A program made the translations under genes and the position numbers. From Fragilaria crotonensis (taxonomy: Eukaryota > Bacillariophyta > Fragilariophyceae > Fragilariales > Fragilariaceae), in NCBI GenBank assembly GCA_022925895.1, contig JAKSYS010000553.1, positions 1 to 42,199 on the forward strand: DNA of 42,199 nt, written 5' to 3'. This document shows positions 1 to 10,563 of the stretch, in pieces; within the stretch, counting starts at the first letter, position 1, and every line of letters begins with the position of its first letter. The notes below the pieces were generated by a model. That model made no database searches and was not told where the DNA came from. It worked only from the letters and a program-made list of their open reading frames with translations.

Positions 1-356
1 GAATCAAAGTACGGTAGGCACTCCTCTAGCAGTGCTACCGTAGTACGGATGGTTGGAACGGTGACTCGTTTAGTAAAGATGCCACCAGCTCCAAAACACA
101 CCAGTACTGTCACAACCCGAGACTTAGAAACTACATACTTACATACTGCGTCCCGCATAGTCCAACGACCGGCCGCTGAGGCGGGAAAGGCTACGCATCC
201 CGCATCTCTGTGTTTTATACTGTGCCTACAGGAGTTGTACGATATGGAGAATTACGATGAAACAAGCCATATGACATTTGACATAATGAACTACAAGTAT
301 GGCCTATGGCCTGTGGTCCATGCTCTCCCAAGAGGCATAGAAAAAAAACACCGACC
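1..356. other. 5' intergenic region, GTAC-rich
   Basis: No convincing gene is seen here. The first 60 bases contain several GTAC-centred words and an imperfect inverted repeat around 8-57 (tacggta and its complement). Similar GTAC-rich DNA lies upstream of other genes in the window, so this may be promoter DNA for the cyclophilin-like gene. Open frames in this stretch are short and look unselected. Confidence 0.5.
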
Positions 357-1189
357 ATGATGAAGGCCTCCAACCCCATCATATCGAATCCCCTTTCACG
401 CTCCAACAAGCGGAGTGGAGATGGACCAATGATTCTTGTCTGGATTGTCTGCTTGGGGGTTGTTTTCCTTTGCTTTTTCTACTTTACAGTTCACCAAGCA
501 ATTTCAGTATCCACTCAAAAGAACAGAATCCAGATCCACGCTCCCCAACGCATCAATGAAGAATCTCAAGTTGATGTTACTACTGTTTCGCATACTGACA
601 AGGTTATCCTGTCGACAACTATGGGAGACATTGTGATCACACTCCTACCCGAGTTGTCTCCTGAGTCGGTTGCCTACATTCATGACATTGTCCAGACTGG
701 TTGTGATCGATGCACTTTCTACAGAATAGAAAAGCCAGGAATCTTTCAAGGAATGATTAAGAGCGAATCGATTCCACCAACAAGTGTCAAGGGCCAATGC
801 CCCCCCAGAAGATCTGGCCAAGCCGCAGCGTTGTCCCGAACATGACAAGAACTGCGGCTGTCACGGCCCGCTCATGACCAAGGGAATGGTCGGGTGGGCA
901 GGTGGTGGAACAGGGCCTGATTTCTTTATTGACACCTATGATGCACCAGCCACTCATTGGGGTAACCAGCACACGTGAGTCGAACAGGATCGCAAAGTGT
1001 TGAAGTAAAAATTGTGCGACAACTGACTTACTCATTCCGTTTTAAATCAACAGTGTGTGGGGAAAGGTTATGGATGGCGAATCACTTGCGATTATTACAC
1101 GAATCTATGATTTGCCAGCGACGAATCGAGGCGGGATGACCTTTTTAGACGAAAACATCAAGTTTACAATGAGTCTAGACACAGCATGA
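357..1189 (+). CDS. Membrane-anchored cyclophilin-like protein (frame break in C7 run)
   Basis: Probable peptidyl-prolyl isomerase-like protein of the cyclophilin fold. The start is placed at tandem ATGs (357/360). A hydrophobic segment follows at about residues 24-47 (ILVWIVCLGVVFLCFFYF), suggesting a type II anchor. The fold's opening strand is seen as ILSTTMGDIVITLLPE, then CTFYRIEKPGIFQGMI in place of the usual FHR...QGGD, then GWAGGGTGPDFFI. The cysteine-rich linker (CPEH..CGCHG) occurs in algal relatives. An intron at 975-1053 (gtgagt...caacag) joins GNQHT to VWGKVMDGE, and the protein ends near 250 aa at TGA 1187-1189. The two halves of exon 1 lie in different frames: a C7 run at 800-806 must lose one base to join them. 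This may be a real lesion or a sequence error. Isomerase activity is uncertain because the catalytic region is divergent. Confidence 0.75.
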
Positions 1190-1412
1190 TGAACCAAATA
1201 ACGAAACGTTAATTGCTTCAATCGAGTTACACCAACATAAATAGGATACGCGCTGTGGCTTGGTACCTTGGGTTTGGTCAAGAATTAGGAACTGGCAACG
1301 GAGCCAGAAGTCGATGTTCCCGTGTTGAGCGGCTCGGAATTTCGATTGTTGATGTCAGCCACGATGCGCGCTGCTTGACTAGCAAGGCTTCTCCCGGACA
1401 TGGAGGGATCAG

Positions 1413-4039
1413 TTAGTGATTGAAACACTCCATGAGGAGATACATGCATATGACCAGCGGCAACATTGGCAGTGCCTGAGAATGGAGACATCGCGATCCC
1501 CCTGTCCAGGTGGGTACAGCATAGCCTGCGTTGTTGATTGCAGCCATTTGATGCATCATACGATCATGCAAAGGACCCTGTGCCGAATTCGACACATCCG
1601 CGAGGTTGGGATTAAATGATGACGACTTGAAATGCAAGGGCACTTTACTGGGAAGCTCTCCACCCCAATCAAAACCAACTTCGTTAAGCCTACGAACTCG
1701 TTCCTCCCAGATTGCCGAGCGTTTTGAACCGGATTTACGATTTGATTGAATGAGCCTTTCTTGTTGTCGTTGTTGACATGTCCATTCATGTAGCTCTTTC
1801 ATCTCCTTTGGGACGCAGAACGTATTGTTGCGGATCTTGAAGGCTAGGAGCTGACCAAACATCTCTTCCCAGCTGCGCTTGGGAGGTATCAATGCTTCGC
1901 GACGAGCACCATCCACACCGAATGGAAATGAGACTTCGTCAAGTTTCTTGATCCGAGACTTTGTGAGCAAAGATGGAACTCCGCTCACAAACTTTTTGTA
2001 TTCCAATTTCTGAGTTTCAACCCAGTGCTTCAAATCGTCTTCCCCGTCAGGAATATTGAACGACGAGTTTTCTATGTAGAAAGCAAGAAGGTCGCCGTAG
2101 TAGTCATCCCACCCCTTGCTCGGGGTGTCTGCCGCCGTCCAAACAAACCCAAGCGCCGTCAAATCACGAATTTGGGCTTCAGTGATCGAGCAACTTTTCC
2201 CCCACTTCATTCTAGTATGTTGCACTCGTTGTTCGTCACACCACTCCCGAAGGGCCTTCTTCTTGCGCTGCTTGATGACGTTAACTTGTCCATACTTTGA
2301 CTTATATCTTTGCAGCTCCGCAAAGAACTCATCCCAGGATTTTTCCATTAACTTCATCGCCTCGATTTTGCGTTCTTTTGAAACCTCGAACTCGAAACCA
2401 GCAGCTGCGAGGATTCGACTCTTTTCCTCACTGATACAGATTCAAGAAAATATTAGACTTGCTTACACTGCCAGACTCATCGAACACAAATTTTAACTTA
2501 CGTCATTTGTGACTTCCTGCCCTCCTTCATCAATTTGTACTGACGCTTCTGCGTTTGAACCCAGTTGCTCAACTTTTGGTTCGCGGCATAGGCAGCAGGG
2601 ACGATGCAATGCCCGTGGGATCTCTTGAACTCCATGAGCTCGCTGAAGCGGGCTCCGAATTTACTTTCTCGCAAAGAAAAATCAAGTTCTAGTTCCTTGA
2701 GCAAAGCGAGCTGTTCGGGTGAGAGGCCGCTATCACCATCACCTTCCCGGTATTTTTTGAGGTAGCCGCGCATTTGTTTGATCCAGTCAAAGAGAGGTTT
2801 GTCGGTTTTTTCATCAACTCGGGTGTGGCCATGTTTGTCTTTGAACGCTTTGGCGTCATTGTAACAATCAGTCCATGACGATTCAGCTGAGCCAGCACGT
2901 AGGGACCATTCGAAGCCGATCGAATCCAGCAATTTGATCCTCTCTTCTGTTATTTCTCCGGCCTTCTCTTTGTTTCCAGCTTTGAAATTCTTGTACTGAC
3001 TACGTTGGCGCTTAACCCACACACCCAACGAATCGTACTTGACCTTGCCGCCTTCTTCCCCCTCTTCGACTTCCTCTTCTTCCACAGCATCTGCATCTTC
3101 TTTACCAAGTTTCTTCTGAGATCTCCCTGAGCAGTATGGGACACGGCAGTGGCCGTGCTCTTCTTTGAATCGCTTGAGATCCTCAAAGCGATTGCTCCAA
3201 TGCTGCCGAAATGGTTCCCACTCAATGTTGATTTTTTCCAAGGCTAGAATCTTATATGGCTCCAAACGCTCTGGATCGTCAGCATCTCGGCGATAATCCT
3301 TGCGTTGCTGGACCAGCCAAGGGCCGAGGCGCGCTACAATTGGATCTTTGTCCTTGCCATCTTTCCTCCAAGGCACTCGCAAGTGGCCATTGCGATTGCG
3401 AAAGTCGATCAGATGAAAATACATTTGATTCCAAGTTGTGTTTTCTTCAAGCAATTCGTCGACAAGCTCTTCAGCGGTAGCTAGAACCGTTCGTTCAACG
3501 CTGGCTAGCTTAGCGTTGTTGGCGCTGAGTTGATCATTAATTGTTTTCAGCTGCGCCTCCAGATCCCATATCGACTGGCATAGAGCTCTACGTTTGGAGA
3601 TAACTTCATCCATTTGCCTGCGAGCTCGTGATAATGACTCAACTGGGACGGTCTTGCGCTGCTTTGCAGGCGGCTTGCGTGTATCATCGTCGTCGTCTTC
3701 TGAGTAAGTGTCGTCTTCGAATCCTTTCCTCTTGTTTCCCGAAGGAGTCGATTGCTGTTCGGCAACATCAGCGAGCTCTCTCAGTACATTCCGTGACGTT
3801 GAAGGCTTGTGCTGCTCAACAAGCTCCTGCAGGCGATGTTGCAAAATCGGATCGTCATCATCTGGCAACCCAGCGCCGGTTGCCCACGCTGCACCGTCGG
3901 TCGGAAAATTCTGTGCAATGTAACCCTGCTGCGATGTTGCATCGAAGTTCGCGGCTGGGAAAGATTCATAGAGATTTCCTTCCGAATGCTCCGTTTCTTG
4001 TCCATTCGCAGCCAAATGATCTTGACGTGGTGGAAACAT
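1413..4039 (-). CDS. Multi-repeat helicase-associated (HA) domain protein, spliced
   Basis: Unnamed protein of about 851 aa built from helicase-associated (HA) repeats, a ~70-residue helical module common in diatom proteins and usually thought to bind nucleic acid. ATG is at 4037-4039. A 71-bp intron (2431-2501; gtaagtt...tatcag) joins ...KSQMT to EEKSRILAAAG in frame and restores the fourth repeat. The first ~200 residues are acidic, with a basic NLS-like patch (KPPAKQRK, ~122-129) and a coiled coil (~135-200). Seven repeats of the type W..(F/Y)..L..F....GH..VP....L..W...QR..Y......L...RI..L..(I/L)GF.W follow, beginning near residues 201, 278, 380, 455, 545, 615 and 695. Repeat 2 carries a long glutamate-rich insertion; the last three repeats are more divergent. 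No helicase motifs are present. It is probably nuclear; the function is unknown. Confidence 0.85.
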
Positions 4040-4627
4040 CTTCGCAGTACGGGAGTACTCGGACTAGCTGTTATCAAAGATGCCGGAAACTGTTTTAGTC
4101 AGTGTGATGTGATAGATTTTCCTGGAATAAAGGACAGCGCCACATCGTGACCATCAGATATCACGGCGTTACTTCAGCGACGCAACGCATGATGTCCAGC
4201 GAGCGTTGTACGCAAGCGCGTTAGGATTTCGTTTCGTACTTTTGTCCACATTGCAGCTGTATATGAATAGAATAAGTATGCAGACCATACGGAGTAACTG
4301 TAGAAGGCATTACCGGTACAGGTTGCAGGGTAGCAGTACGCAGGTCGCAGGGTGCCATCTCTATGCATAACAGCTTCGGCAACAATCCTCTACTCCCGTA
4401 CATGTACATCTCCTATACCGTACACGTACATTCCCCACAGTACATACTGTCCGAATACCAGAATGTCATCTGCTGTCGCATGTACTCCAAAAAAAAACCC
4501 CACCTCTATTTTACGTACTGCCGCGTTGTCCGTGGTATATAGACAATCGACCCATACGGTGGAACCTATGCCGTGGTATACAGCTAGACCCCACGACCAC
4601 CGTTCGTACTCACAATTGGTGACTGAT
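4040..4627. other. Intergenic region between HA gene and retrotransposon 3' end
   Basis: No gene is supported. The part next to 4039 is the presumed promoter of the HA-domain gene. Around 4394-4460 lies a cluster of GTAC words (cgtacatgtacat, cgtacacgtacat). An A-run occurs near 4489. The retrotransposon 3' untranslated end should lie here, because its reverse transcriptase stops at 4628 on the minus strand. I could not find a poly(A) tail (a T-run on the plus strand) or a target-site duplication, so its 3' boundary stays open. Confidence 0.5.
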
Positions 4628-7600
4628 TTAAGTGCCGGTCCAGTACTGCCGTAGGGATCGCATCCCTGAGATTGCTAATTTCCGTGCCCTGTTGTAACTA
4701 GCGCGAAGCACTGGTTCGTGGATTGCTAACCATGCTTTTAAATGCCAAGTGGGCTTCATCTCATGATCTCGTATATCTGACATCAACAGGTCCCGTGCGG
4801 AAGGTTCGTAATGATTCCGTAGCGCATACAACTCTCTCAATGTTCGCTGTGCGTTCTGCCGCTCGATGAGTGCTGTTTGCTGCGTGGTGGCACCATGGAG
4901 GGCATGATTTCGACATTCCCATAACAGGTACCATTGGTCCCAAAGACAACTGATAATTGCGACTTGCCATGCCAATCCTGTGCGACCTTTCTTCCGATTA
5001 TAATCTGGACGAGACACATAGTAGGCGTCTTGGACATCGCTCCAACCCCACGTAAACCTGCCCAAAAACAGATGCTTCCACCCAATTTTATTTTGTTGAT
5101 GTATCATTTGACAGAGGTGTACGTCGTCGTAAGGCGATTGATCCAGATTGTAATCGTCGGGATTCGGACACTCCAGCCACCCTCGAATTCCTGCGACAAG
5201 TATGTCACGAAGAAGTGGGCGGGTATTCCATTTATCGCACGTAGCCGTGATTGCTTCCAGCATAGACGTTCTCCACGCTTCGCGGCTTGGGTTTTGGCAT
5301 CGAAGGATATGTGTCCAATCTTCATCGCGGTGAGTGCAACTGGGGCATCCTCGTCGACTTGGGTCATTCCGATGCAACTTATGATTGGTGGGCAATATAC
5401 CGTGGACCAATTTGATATAATGGTCACGCTGTTTCATCCGCTTTTTAAGGCTTGTACCATGTGCCGTCCAGTTTATGTTCCGCATTTCTGTGCCCGACCA
5501 GCGCTGTCGTAACTGAATGTACTCCAATAGTGGCTTGTATGTTGCTTGATGACGAATCGCCTTTTTATAATTGGAAGTGATGCTGCCTTGCGCGGTGACG
5601 AGGTGGACGCCCGCTCCTTCTGTTAAATGTGCGATGGGTCGGATCGCGCCATGATCGCGCTGATAAATATTTGCCAGTTTATCCGCATCGACATTCAATT
5701 GAGCCAATAAACTTAACTGCCGGTATGCTATTCTTCGATCCTGATGACCGCGGACGTGTTGCAATTGTAATCCAGGCATTTCCTTGAGGAGCCGTCGGAT
5801 GTTGACAAGTAAATCCCAATCAGGGATAAAAGGATCAAGTGGGACTTGCGTTGGGTCGTGCGCCAGGTGTGCTGCATCCACTGCGTCCCCCATATCGTGT
5901 CGTGTCACACCGCGGATTGTATCAATTAAACTCAAACTGTCGGTTGCCAGAATCCCCTGCCATGGTTCGTACTGGTACGTGAACTCGGCCAATCGCTTTA
6001 GGAAACATAGGATCGCGAGCATTCCGTATGCTTCGGACCTGTATGATGTGGGAGTTGCCCCTGGTGCAGGACCCATGCCTTCTGCAGCCCGTTCGCCAAC
6101 GTCATTGCTTAAGATCCATCCATATGCCCCCATCTGTTTCAGCCACACGGACCCATCGCTAACACCGCGTAGGCCGTGAGTGAATGCCTCGCTGATGGTG
6201 AAGGCATCTGTTGAACAATCCATATGCGATAATAATTCTGCTTCCCAAGGTGCCAGAGTTTGTACGTATTGATCGAACGTTGCCGGATGGGCCACTTTGG
6301 GAATGAATAGGCTTGAAGCACGGGATACTCGCCAAGTAGTAGGGGATTCAGGAAAAACATCGACTGGTAAGCTCTCACCGGCTATATCTTGCCATGAACA
6401 AAGATTGTTGGTATAATGGTAAACGTCATCGCCATCCGCACTCAACCGACATTGCATAAATTGTTCATGAACGCGAACCCAAAGTCTGCGATGGAAACGA
6501 TACGCTTGGTGTCGTTGTCGTTGCTTCTTGATAGGTTGTATCCATGGACCCAAGGGTTGACGTAATCGGCCTCGTTCATCGCTCCATAACAAGTTTGCTT
6601 TTCGCCAGAGTTTCCATTCTGTATCCGATGGTCGTTCTTGATTGATATGGACGCCATGGGTGACGCTACTCTCTGCGGAAATTTGCCCTGCCAGTTTAGC
6701 GGGATCTAAGGCGTCGCCGGTTATATTCGTAAGATCAGAGAGAGTCTGCGCCTGGAGATATAAACGACAATAATTTATTCGTCGAATCTCGGCAGCGGTG
6801 AATTTTCCCGACGATAGTATTCCGTCCATGATGTATGTATCATGACACCGTTGAAGAGGAGGAATTCCTGGGTTGTCAAGCTGCATAGATGCATCGATAG
6901 ATGCCAAAAAGTCACGTAACGACGCGAGCCACTTCGATTCGAGATGTGGTAGTGGTGGATGAACTCGCTCCAAGATCGAAAAGGACGTACCCACTTGAAT
7001 CTGGAACCATCCGACCGCGATGCGTAATAATTTGCCTGCCATCGAATGAAGTCTCCAATTTTTAATGAATAGACCAATCTGTCCGACTCCTTGTTCTACA
7101 TAAAGATGCCGAAAATTTGCTCCCCCCAATTCGAGTGGGCCATATAAGATTTCGCGTTTGGTATTTCGATTGAAACCGCATCTCGGGACGATAATCGACA
7201 TGGCTCGCCTCTGGACGCTTTCTAACCGCTGCCGAGAAATGGAAGAGCATGAGAGTGGATAAGTCACACTCGGGAGGTAACAAGCATAGTAGAATGTCCA
7301 GGTTTCAAGCTTTGTCAACGGGCACTTCCAAAGAAAGGTTGTGAGGTCGTCGCTTTTTGATTTCAGTCGCTTGTACTGTTCCGTCTGCGTTCCTGCTGGA
7401 TCCTTATAGTGGCCCAATGTCTTGTGTGCTTGATATGGTGAGAGCAACTGAAGATCGTGTAATATCCCGGTTGCTGGATCGTGTACTTTCAAGAACTGCT
7501 GGTGTACATCCGTCTTCGGTGCAAGAACAGGGGCTCCCTGCATGGAGAATAACCACTGCAAAACATGGCATGAGCACTTCGAGAGTTCTAGGGCGCCACC

Positions 7601-9352
7601 ACTGACGTGGAGGAGATTACTCCAGTGCTGTGCATTCGTCTGTGCATGTTGTAGAACACCAGACAATGTCGCTTCGGATCCATCTGAAAGAAACGTATTC
7701 GTTTGTCCGTTACAATCGTCGACAAAACCCACCATGCCGATGGAAACTGACGTTGAGTTATCTGGTGAAACATATGTTGCAGGTTGGGCAATCTCGTCAT
7801 AACTATCGAAAAGGCAGCTTGATAAAAAGCACCAGATTGCCGGGGAGTTTGCGCTTCCTTGGCCCGTACCATAAATTGGCATATCAGCAGAATGAGAGTA
7901 TCCTGTCGGCGCCAGGCCCAACTCGGTTCGAATTCTGTACTCCGCTTGCTCCAAAGTCTCCGCGTTTGTTTGAGTAACTTGGAAAGATACTCCAAATTTG
8001 CGGCTGACTAACATACCAATACTTGGGATGATCCGATCGTAACATGCCGTTGCGTCATAGTTCGTTAAAACGACAGGTTTCCTTGTAGCTCGAGATATCT
8101 CACACTGTAATTCTTCCATAAAAACCGGGTCAGTCGCATTGCGTCGTGGGCGCGACCCAAATTGTCCTTCGTTCAAAACGGCCAGGGCCTCTGCTTGGTA
8201 CATCGCTATTCGCCACTTTATCCCTAGAGCGAGGTTAAAATCCGCCTCATATATATGTATGACTCGTGTCCGATGCAAGCGCACATTGTCCTCGTCTTTG
8301 AAAAGAATAGTGTTGGCGATTATTTGCCATCGCCGATATGAATATCCTCTCTCCAGTGCATAATTTAACAAGGCCAGATGCACGGCCCGCAGTTCGTTTT
8401 GCATTCGATTCAACTCATCTCGATTGTCTCTGAATTCTTGGGAAAGCTCTTCATCCGATGCATCGGAAGAATAAGAGTGACGTGCAATCAGGGCTTTATA
8501 GTGGCCTAGATGCATACCCGACGGTGACGTTGTGGTTGATTCTGCCCACACCCGAAGTTTCGCGCAAAACTCATCATCTGAGATAGTAGGAAACGACGGG
8601 GTCTCCGCTATTTCATGTACATGATGAAGATGTCGCAATAACAATTGCACATTGTCATCTAAGACATGGGAAGGGGAATATGTTCCGTGGAGAATTTCGT
8701 CGCCTATTTTGCCGTCACCTTTGAAACCTAGTTCTTCTGCCAGGGGTGGAATTGTAAACGGTGTGCCATGAGCTTGTCCGAAATGTTTCCGATTCCGTTC
8801 TTGGAGAAGACGCAGTATTTCTGTAGGAACTTCCACTTGTGTCCACTCCGTGCACGTTTTCGGATCGTCAAGCGGATGTAATGGGATCTCAATCCGTGTT
8901 ACTCCTTGTCGAGTCTTTTGCCCTCGGACGTGTTTCAATTTCCGAAACAACTCCTTTAAATCCTCAGCTTTCTTTAAGCGTCGAAGGATCTTTGCTTTCG
9001 TCTTATCAGCGTTGTGTTGGGAGGCTTCTAAGTCTTCGATTTTCTTGCGCCGCTCCTGATCCCTGTGTTGATAACTGTCTGCAACTATCTCTTTGACTCT
9101 TGTTTCAGCTGCTCTGAGGGCTCTCGAACACGTGACTTTTGAAGGTGGTAATTCAAAAGAGACATCTAATTCGGCGATTGCTCTTGTCAACTTATCCGAA
9201 TTATCGTACCCTGTTTTGAGGCTAGAGAGATGCTTTTTCAGGATCGAGACCACTTTGCGGGCTTGTGCGAGTTCCACTGACCAGGCCGGTTCCCCTACGC
9301 GACGTGTCTTTGCTTCTGCTGCTAGACTTGCTGATAACACGTCGGAATCCAA
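4628..9352 (-). CDS. Reverse transcriptase / RNase H ORF of non-LTR retrotransposon
   Basis: About 1574 aa, numbered from the TTG at 9352, which is not the true start: the frame is open upstream to about 9500, and that stretch encodes conserved-looking linker (GLLSNNVHQVTEYI, NRHEYAERLDSD). RT motif A is NYDATACYDRI (D433). Motif B is YGTGQGSANSPAIW (~494-507). Motif C is GFVDDCNG (D545, D546), with FVDD instead of the common YADD. The RNase H domain shows SDGS (D1066), SEAYG (E1107), ATDS (D1138) and HVRGHQD...NVDADKLAN (D1222), a complete D-E-D-D set. A C-terminal CPSC...H....C knuckle (~1325-1345) follows, as in many elements that carry RNase H. It would perform target-primed reverse transcription. 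The catalytic residues all look intact. Confidence 0.92.
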   Translation of the reverse strand: MDSDVLSASLAAEAKTRRVGEPAWSVELAQARKVVSILKKHLSSLKTGYDNSDKLTRAIAELDVSFELPPSKVTCSRALRAAETRVKEIVADSYQHRDQERRKKIEDLEASQHNADKTKAKILRRLKKAEDLKELFRKLKHVRGQKTRQGVTRIEIPLHPLDDPKTCTEWTQVEVPTEILRLLQERNRKHFGQAHGTPFTIPPLAEELGFKGDGKIGDEILHGTYSPSHVLDDNVQLLLRHLHHVHEIAETPSFPTISDDEFCAKLRVWAESTTTSPSGMHLGHYKALIARHSYSSDASDEELSQEFRDNRDELNRMQNELRAVHLALLNYALERGYSYRRWQIIANTILFKDEDNVRLHRTRVIHIYEADFNLALGIKWRIAMYQAEALAVLNEGQFGSRPRRNATDPVFMEELQCEISRATRKPVVLTNYDATACYDRIIPSIGMLVSRKFGVSFQVTQTNAETLEQAEYRIRTELGLAPTGYSHSADMPIYGTGQGSANSPAIWCFLSSCLFDSYDEIAQPATYVSPDNSTSVSIGMVGFVDDCNGQTNTFLSDGSEATLSGVLQHAQTNAQHWSNLLHVSGGALELSKCSCHVLQWLFSMQGAPVLAPKTDVHQQFLKVHDPATGILHDLQLLSPYQAHKTLGHYKDPAGTQTEQYKRLKSKSDDLTTFLWKCPLTKLETWTFYYACYLPSVTYPLSCSSISRQRLESVQRRAMSIIVPRCGFNRNTKREILYGPLELGGANFRHLYVEQGVGQIGLFIKNWRLHSMAGKLLRIAVGWFQIQVGTSFSILERVHPPLPHLESKWLASLRDFLASIDASMQLDNPGIPPLQRCHDTYIMDGILSSGKFTAAEIRRINYCRLYLQAQTLSDLTNITGDALDPAKLAGQISAESSVTHGVHINQERPSDTEWKLWRKANLLWSDERGRLRQPLGPWIQPIKKQRQRHQAYRFHRRLWVRVHEQFMQCRLSADGDDVYHYTNNLCSWQDIAGESLPVDVFPESPTTWRVSRASSLFIPKVAHPATFDQYVQTLAPWEAELLSHMDCSTDAFTISEAFTHGLRGVSDGSVWLKQMGAYGWILSNDVGERAAEGMGPAPGATPTSYRSEAYGMLAILCFLKRLAEFTYQYEPWQGILATDSLSLIDTIRGVTRHDMGDAVDAAHLAHDPTQVPLDPFIPDWDLLVNIRRLLKEMPGLQLQHVRGHQDRRIAYRQLSLLAQLNVDADKLANIYQRDHGAIRPIAHLTEGAGVHLVTAQGSITSNYKKAIRHQATYKPLLEYIQLRQRWSGTEMRNINWTAHGTSLKKRMKQRDHYIKLVHGILPTNHKLHRNDPSRRGCPSCTHRDEDWTHILRCQNPSREAWRTSMLEAITATCDKWNTRPLLRDILVAGIRGWLECPNPDDYNLDQSPYDDVHLCQMIHQQNKIGWKHLFLGRFTWGWSDVQDAYYVSRPDYNRKKGRTGLAWQVAIISCLWDQWYLLWECRNHALHGATTQQTALIERQNAQRTLRELYALRNHYEPSARDLLMSDIRDHEMKPTWHLKAWLAIHEPVLRASYNRARKLAISGMRSLRQYWTGT

Positions 9353-10563
9353 TCGCTCCGCGTATTCATGCCTATTGCCCGGAAATGATAGTTGAAGAAC
9401 ACGACGAGAAGCGTTGTGATGGTCAAATAAAATTCGGTGCTTCTCTCGAATATACTCGGTGACTTGATGAACATTGTTGGAGAGCAGACCTCGCTGTGCC
9501 CCCGCGTTGCAAGTTGTTGTGTCCCGGAGCCAAACAACATATCAGTGTCGAAATCGAAGAAATATCCACGATGGTCTGAGATGAAGTGGGCATTAAATTC
9601 TTCGTATCCGGCCGAAATTAACGCATCGCTTGCGAGAGGGCTTGCTAACGCGTAATCCAAACGCTTGGATCCTCTTGCATAAGTCGCCGGAGGAGAGGAT
9701 GAATGACGGCTTGCCATAAGGTCGATCAGTCCTAACGTACCCGCAATCTTTACCATTCCCTCGGGATCTGTACCAAGGTGCTCGTTAAAATCGCCAACCA
9801 CTATCAAAAGAGTTCCTTCCTGATTGTATGATTGAAGTGCCGCTAGTAAATCACGCCGAAAAGCTGTCCGAGGATTCTTTACTGTATCTTGTGCGAGACA
9901 TAGCAAGCTCGTTTGTTGAGCTGCGACCGTGATCTTTCCCTGTTGCGAAGACTTATCGATTGGTTGGTACACTGAGAAGAGAACAACGCGTCGATCGCCT
10001 CGTCCAGTGAACTCTTGAATGACCCATCGTCCCCATTTGTCGCGTGATTGTTTTACTACTCGTCCCATTAAACTACCGACTGTCATCATCATTGTTCCTC
10101 CTGGTTTGTATGATGTTTCGACAGTGATTGGTGTAGTTCCCATTGTAATGCAATGGCGGTCCCAATGCTGACGTGCCGTATCGAATATCGAACTTCGAAT
10201 TTTGAACTGAGACGTGTCAAGGTTGTGTTCTTGAGCGCAAAAAATATCGGCTTGTATTTCTTTTACCGATCGACAAATGTCCTCAAATGTTCTGCCTCGT
10301 CGGTCAAGAGAAATGCCGTTGACATTTATCGAGTACAACCGAGTAATTGTTGGATCTTTGGGACCCATTGGATCGCCCCATGGTGAGTTGATTCTGAGAT
10401 TTTTGAGTGTCGGACGGGATTGACGGTGAATACCTATTGGGTCGCTTGGTTCTGATCCTGAAAACAATTGTCGCCATTTTAATTTTGCTTCTTCCAATAA
10501 CGTTGTTGGGGAGGGTGACGCAGATACCGCCTGTGGCTGTACTTCGTCCGAAAGTGAACTCAT
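9322..10563 (-). CDS. APE-type endonuclease ORF of non-LTR retrotransposon
   Basis: A 413-aa frame starting at ATG 10563. It carries an exonuclease-endonuclease-phosphatase domain: YSINVNGIS (~78-85), the metal-binding Glu in AQEHN (E112), VVGDFNEHLG (D258, N260), KRLDYALAS (D303) and the terminal SDHRGYFF (D330, H331). This enzyme nicks target DNA to prime reverse transcription. The last ~57 residues after the domain (from about TRGHSEV) look unselected, whereas the reverse transcriptase frame is conserved over the same bases. The natural product is therefore probably an endonuclease-RT fusion, broken at a C5 run (9499-9503). Its start codon overlaps the ORF1 stop (ATGA at 10560-10563), suggesting termination-reinitiation. 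Confidence 0.88.
   Translation of the reverse strand: MSSLSDEVQPQAVSASPSPTTLLEEAKLKWRQLFSGSEPSDPIGIHRQSRPTLKNLRINSPWGDPMGPKDPTITRLYSINVNGISLDRRGRTFEDICRSVKEIQADIFCAQEHNLDTSQFKIRSSIFDTARQHWDRHCITMGTTPITVETSYKPGGTMMMTVGSLMGRVVKQSRDKWGRWVIQEFTGRGDRRVVLFSVYQPIDKSSQQGKITVAAQQTSLLCLAQDTVKNPRTAFRRDLLAALQSYNQEGTLLIVVGDFNEHLGTDPEGMVKIAGTLGLIDLMASRHSSSPPATYARGSKRLDYALASPLASDALISAGYEEFNAHFISDHRGYFFDFDTDMLFGSGTQQLATRGHSEVCSPTMFIKSPSIFERSTEFYLTITTLLVVFFNYHFRAIGMNTRSDWIPTCYQQV

Noticed and set aside
49-360. A 103-aa plus-strand frame before the cyclophilin-like gene.
   Set aside because: No protein-like pattern and it runs through promoter-like GTAC DNA.
9322-9352. TTG at 9352 as true start of the reverse transcriptase.
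   Set aside because: The frame is open and protein-like upstream; a TTG start is unlikely in a eukaryotic element and the upstream part matches the usual linker.
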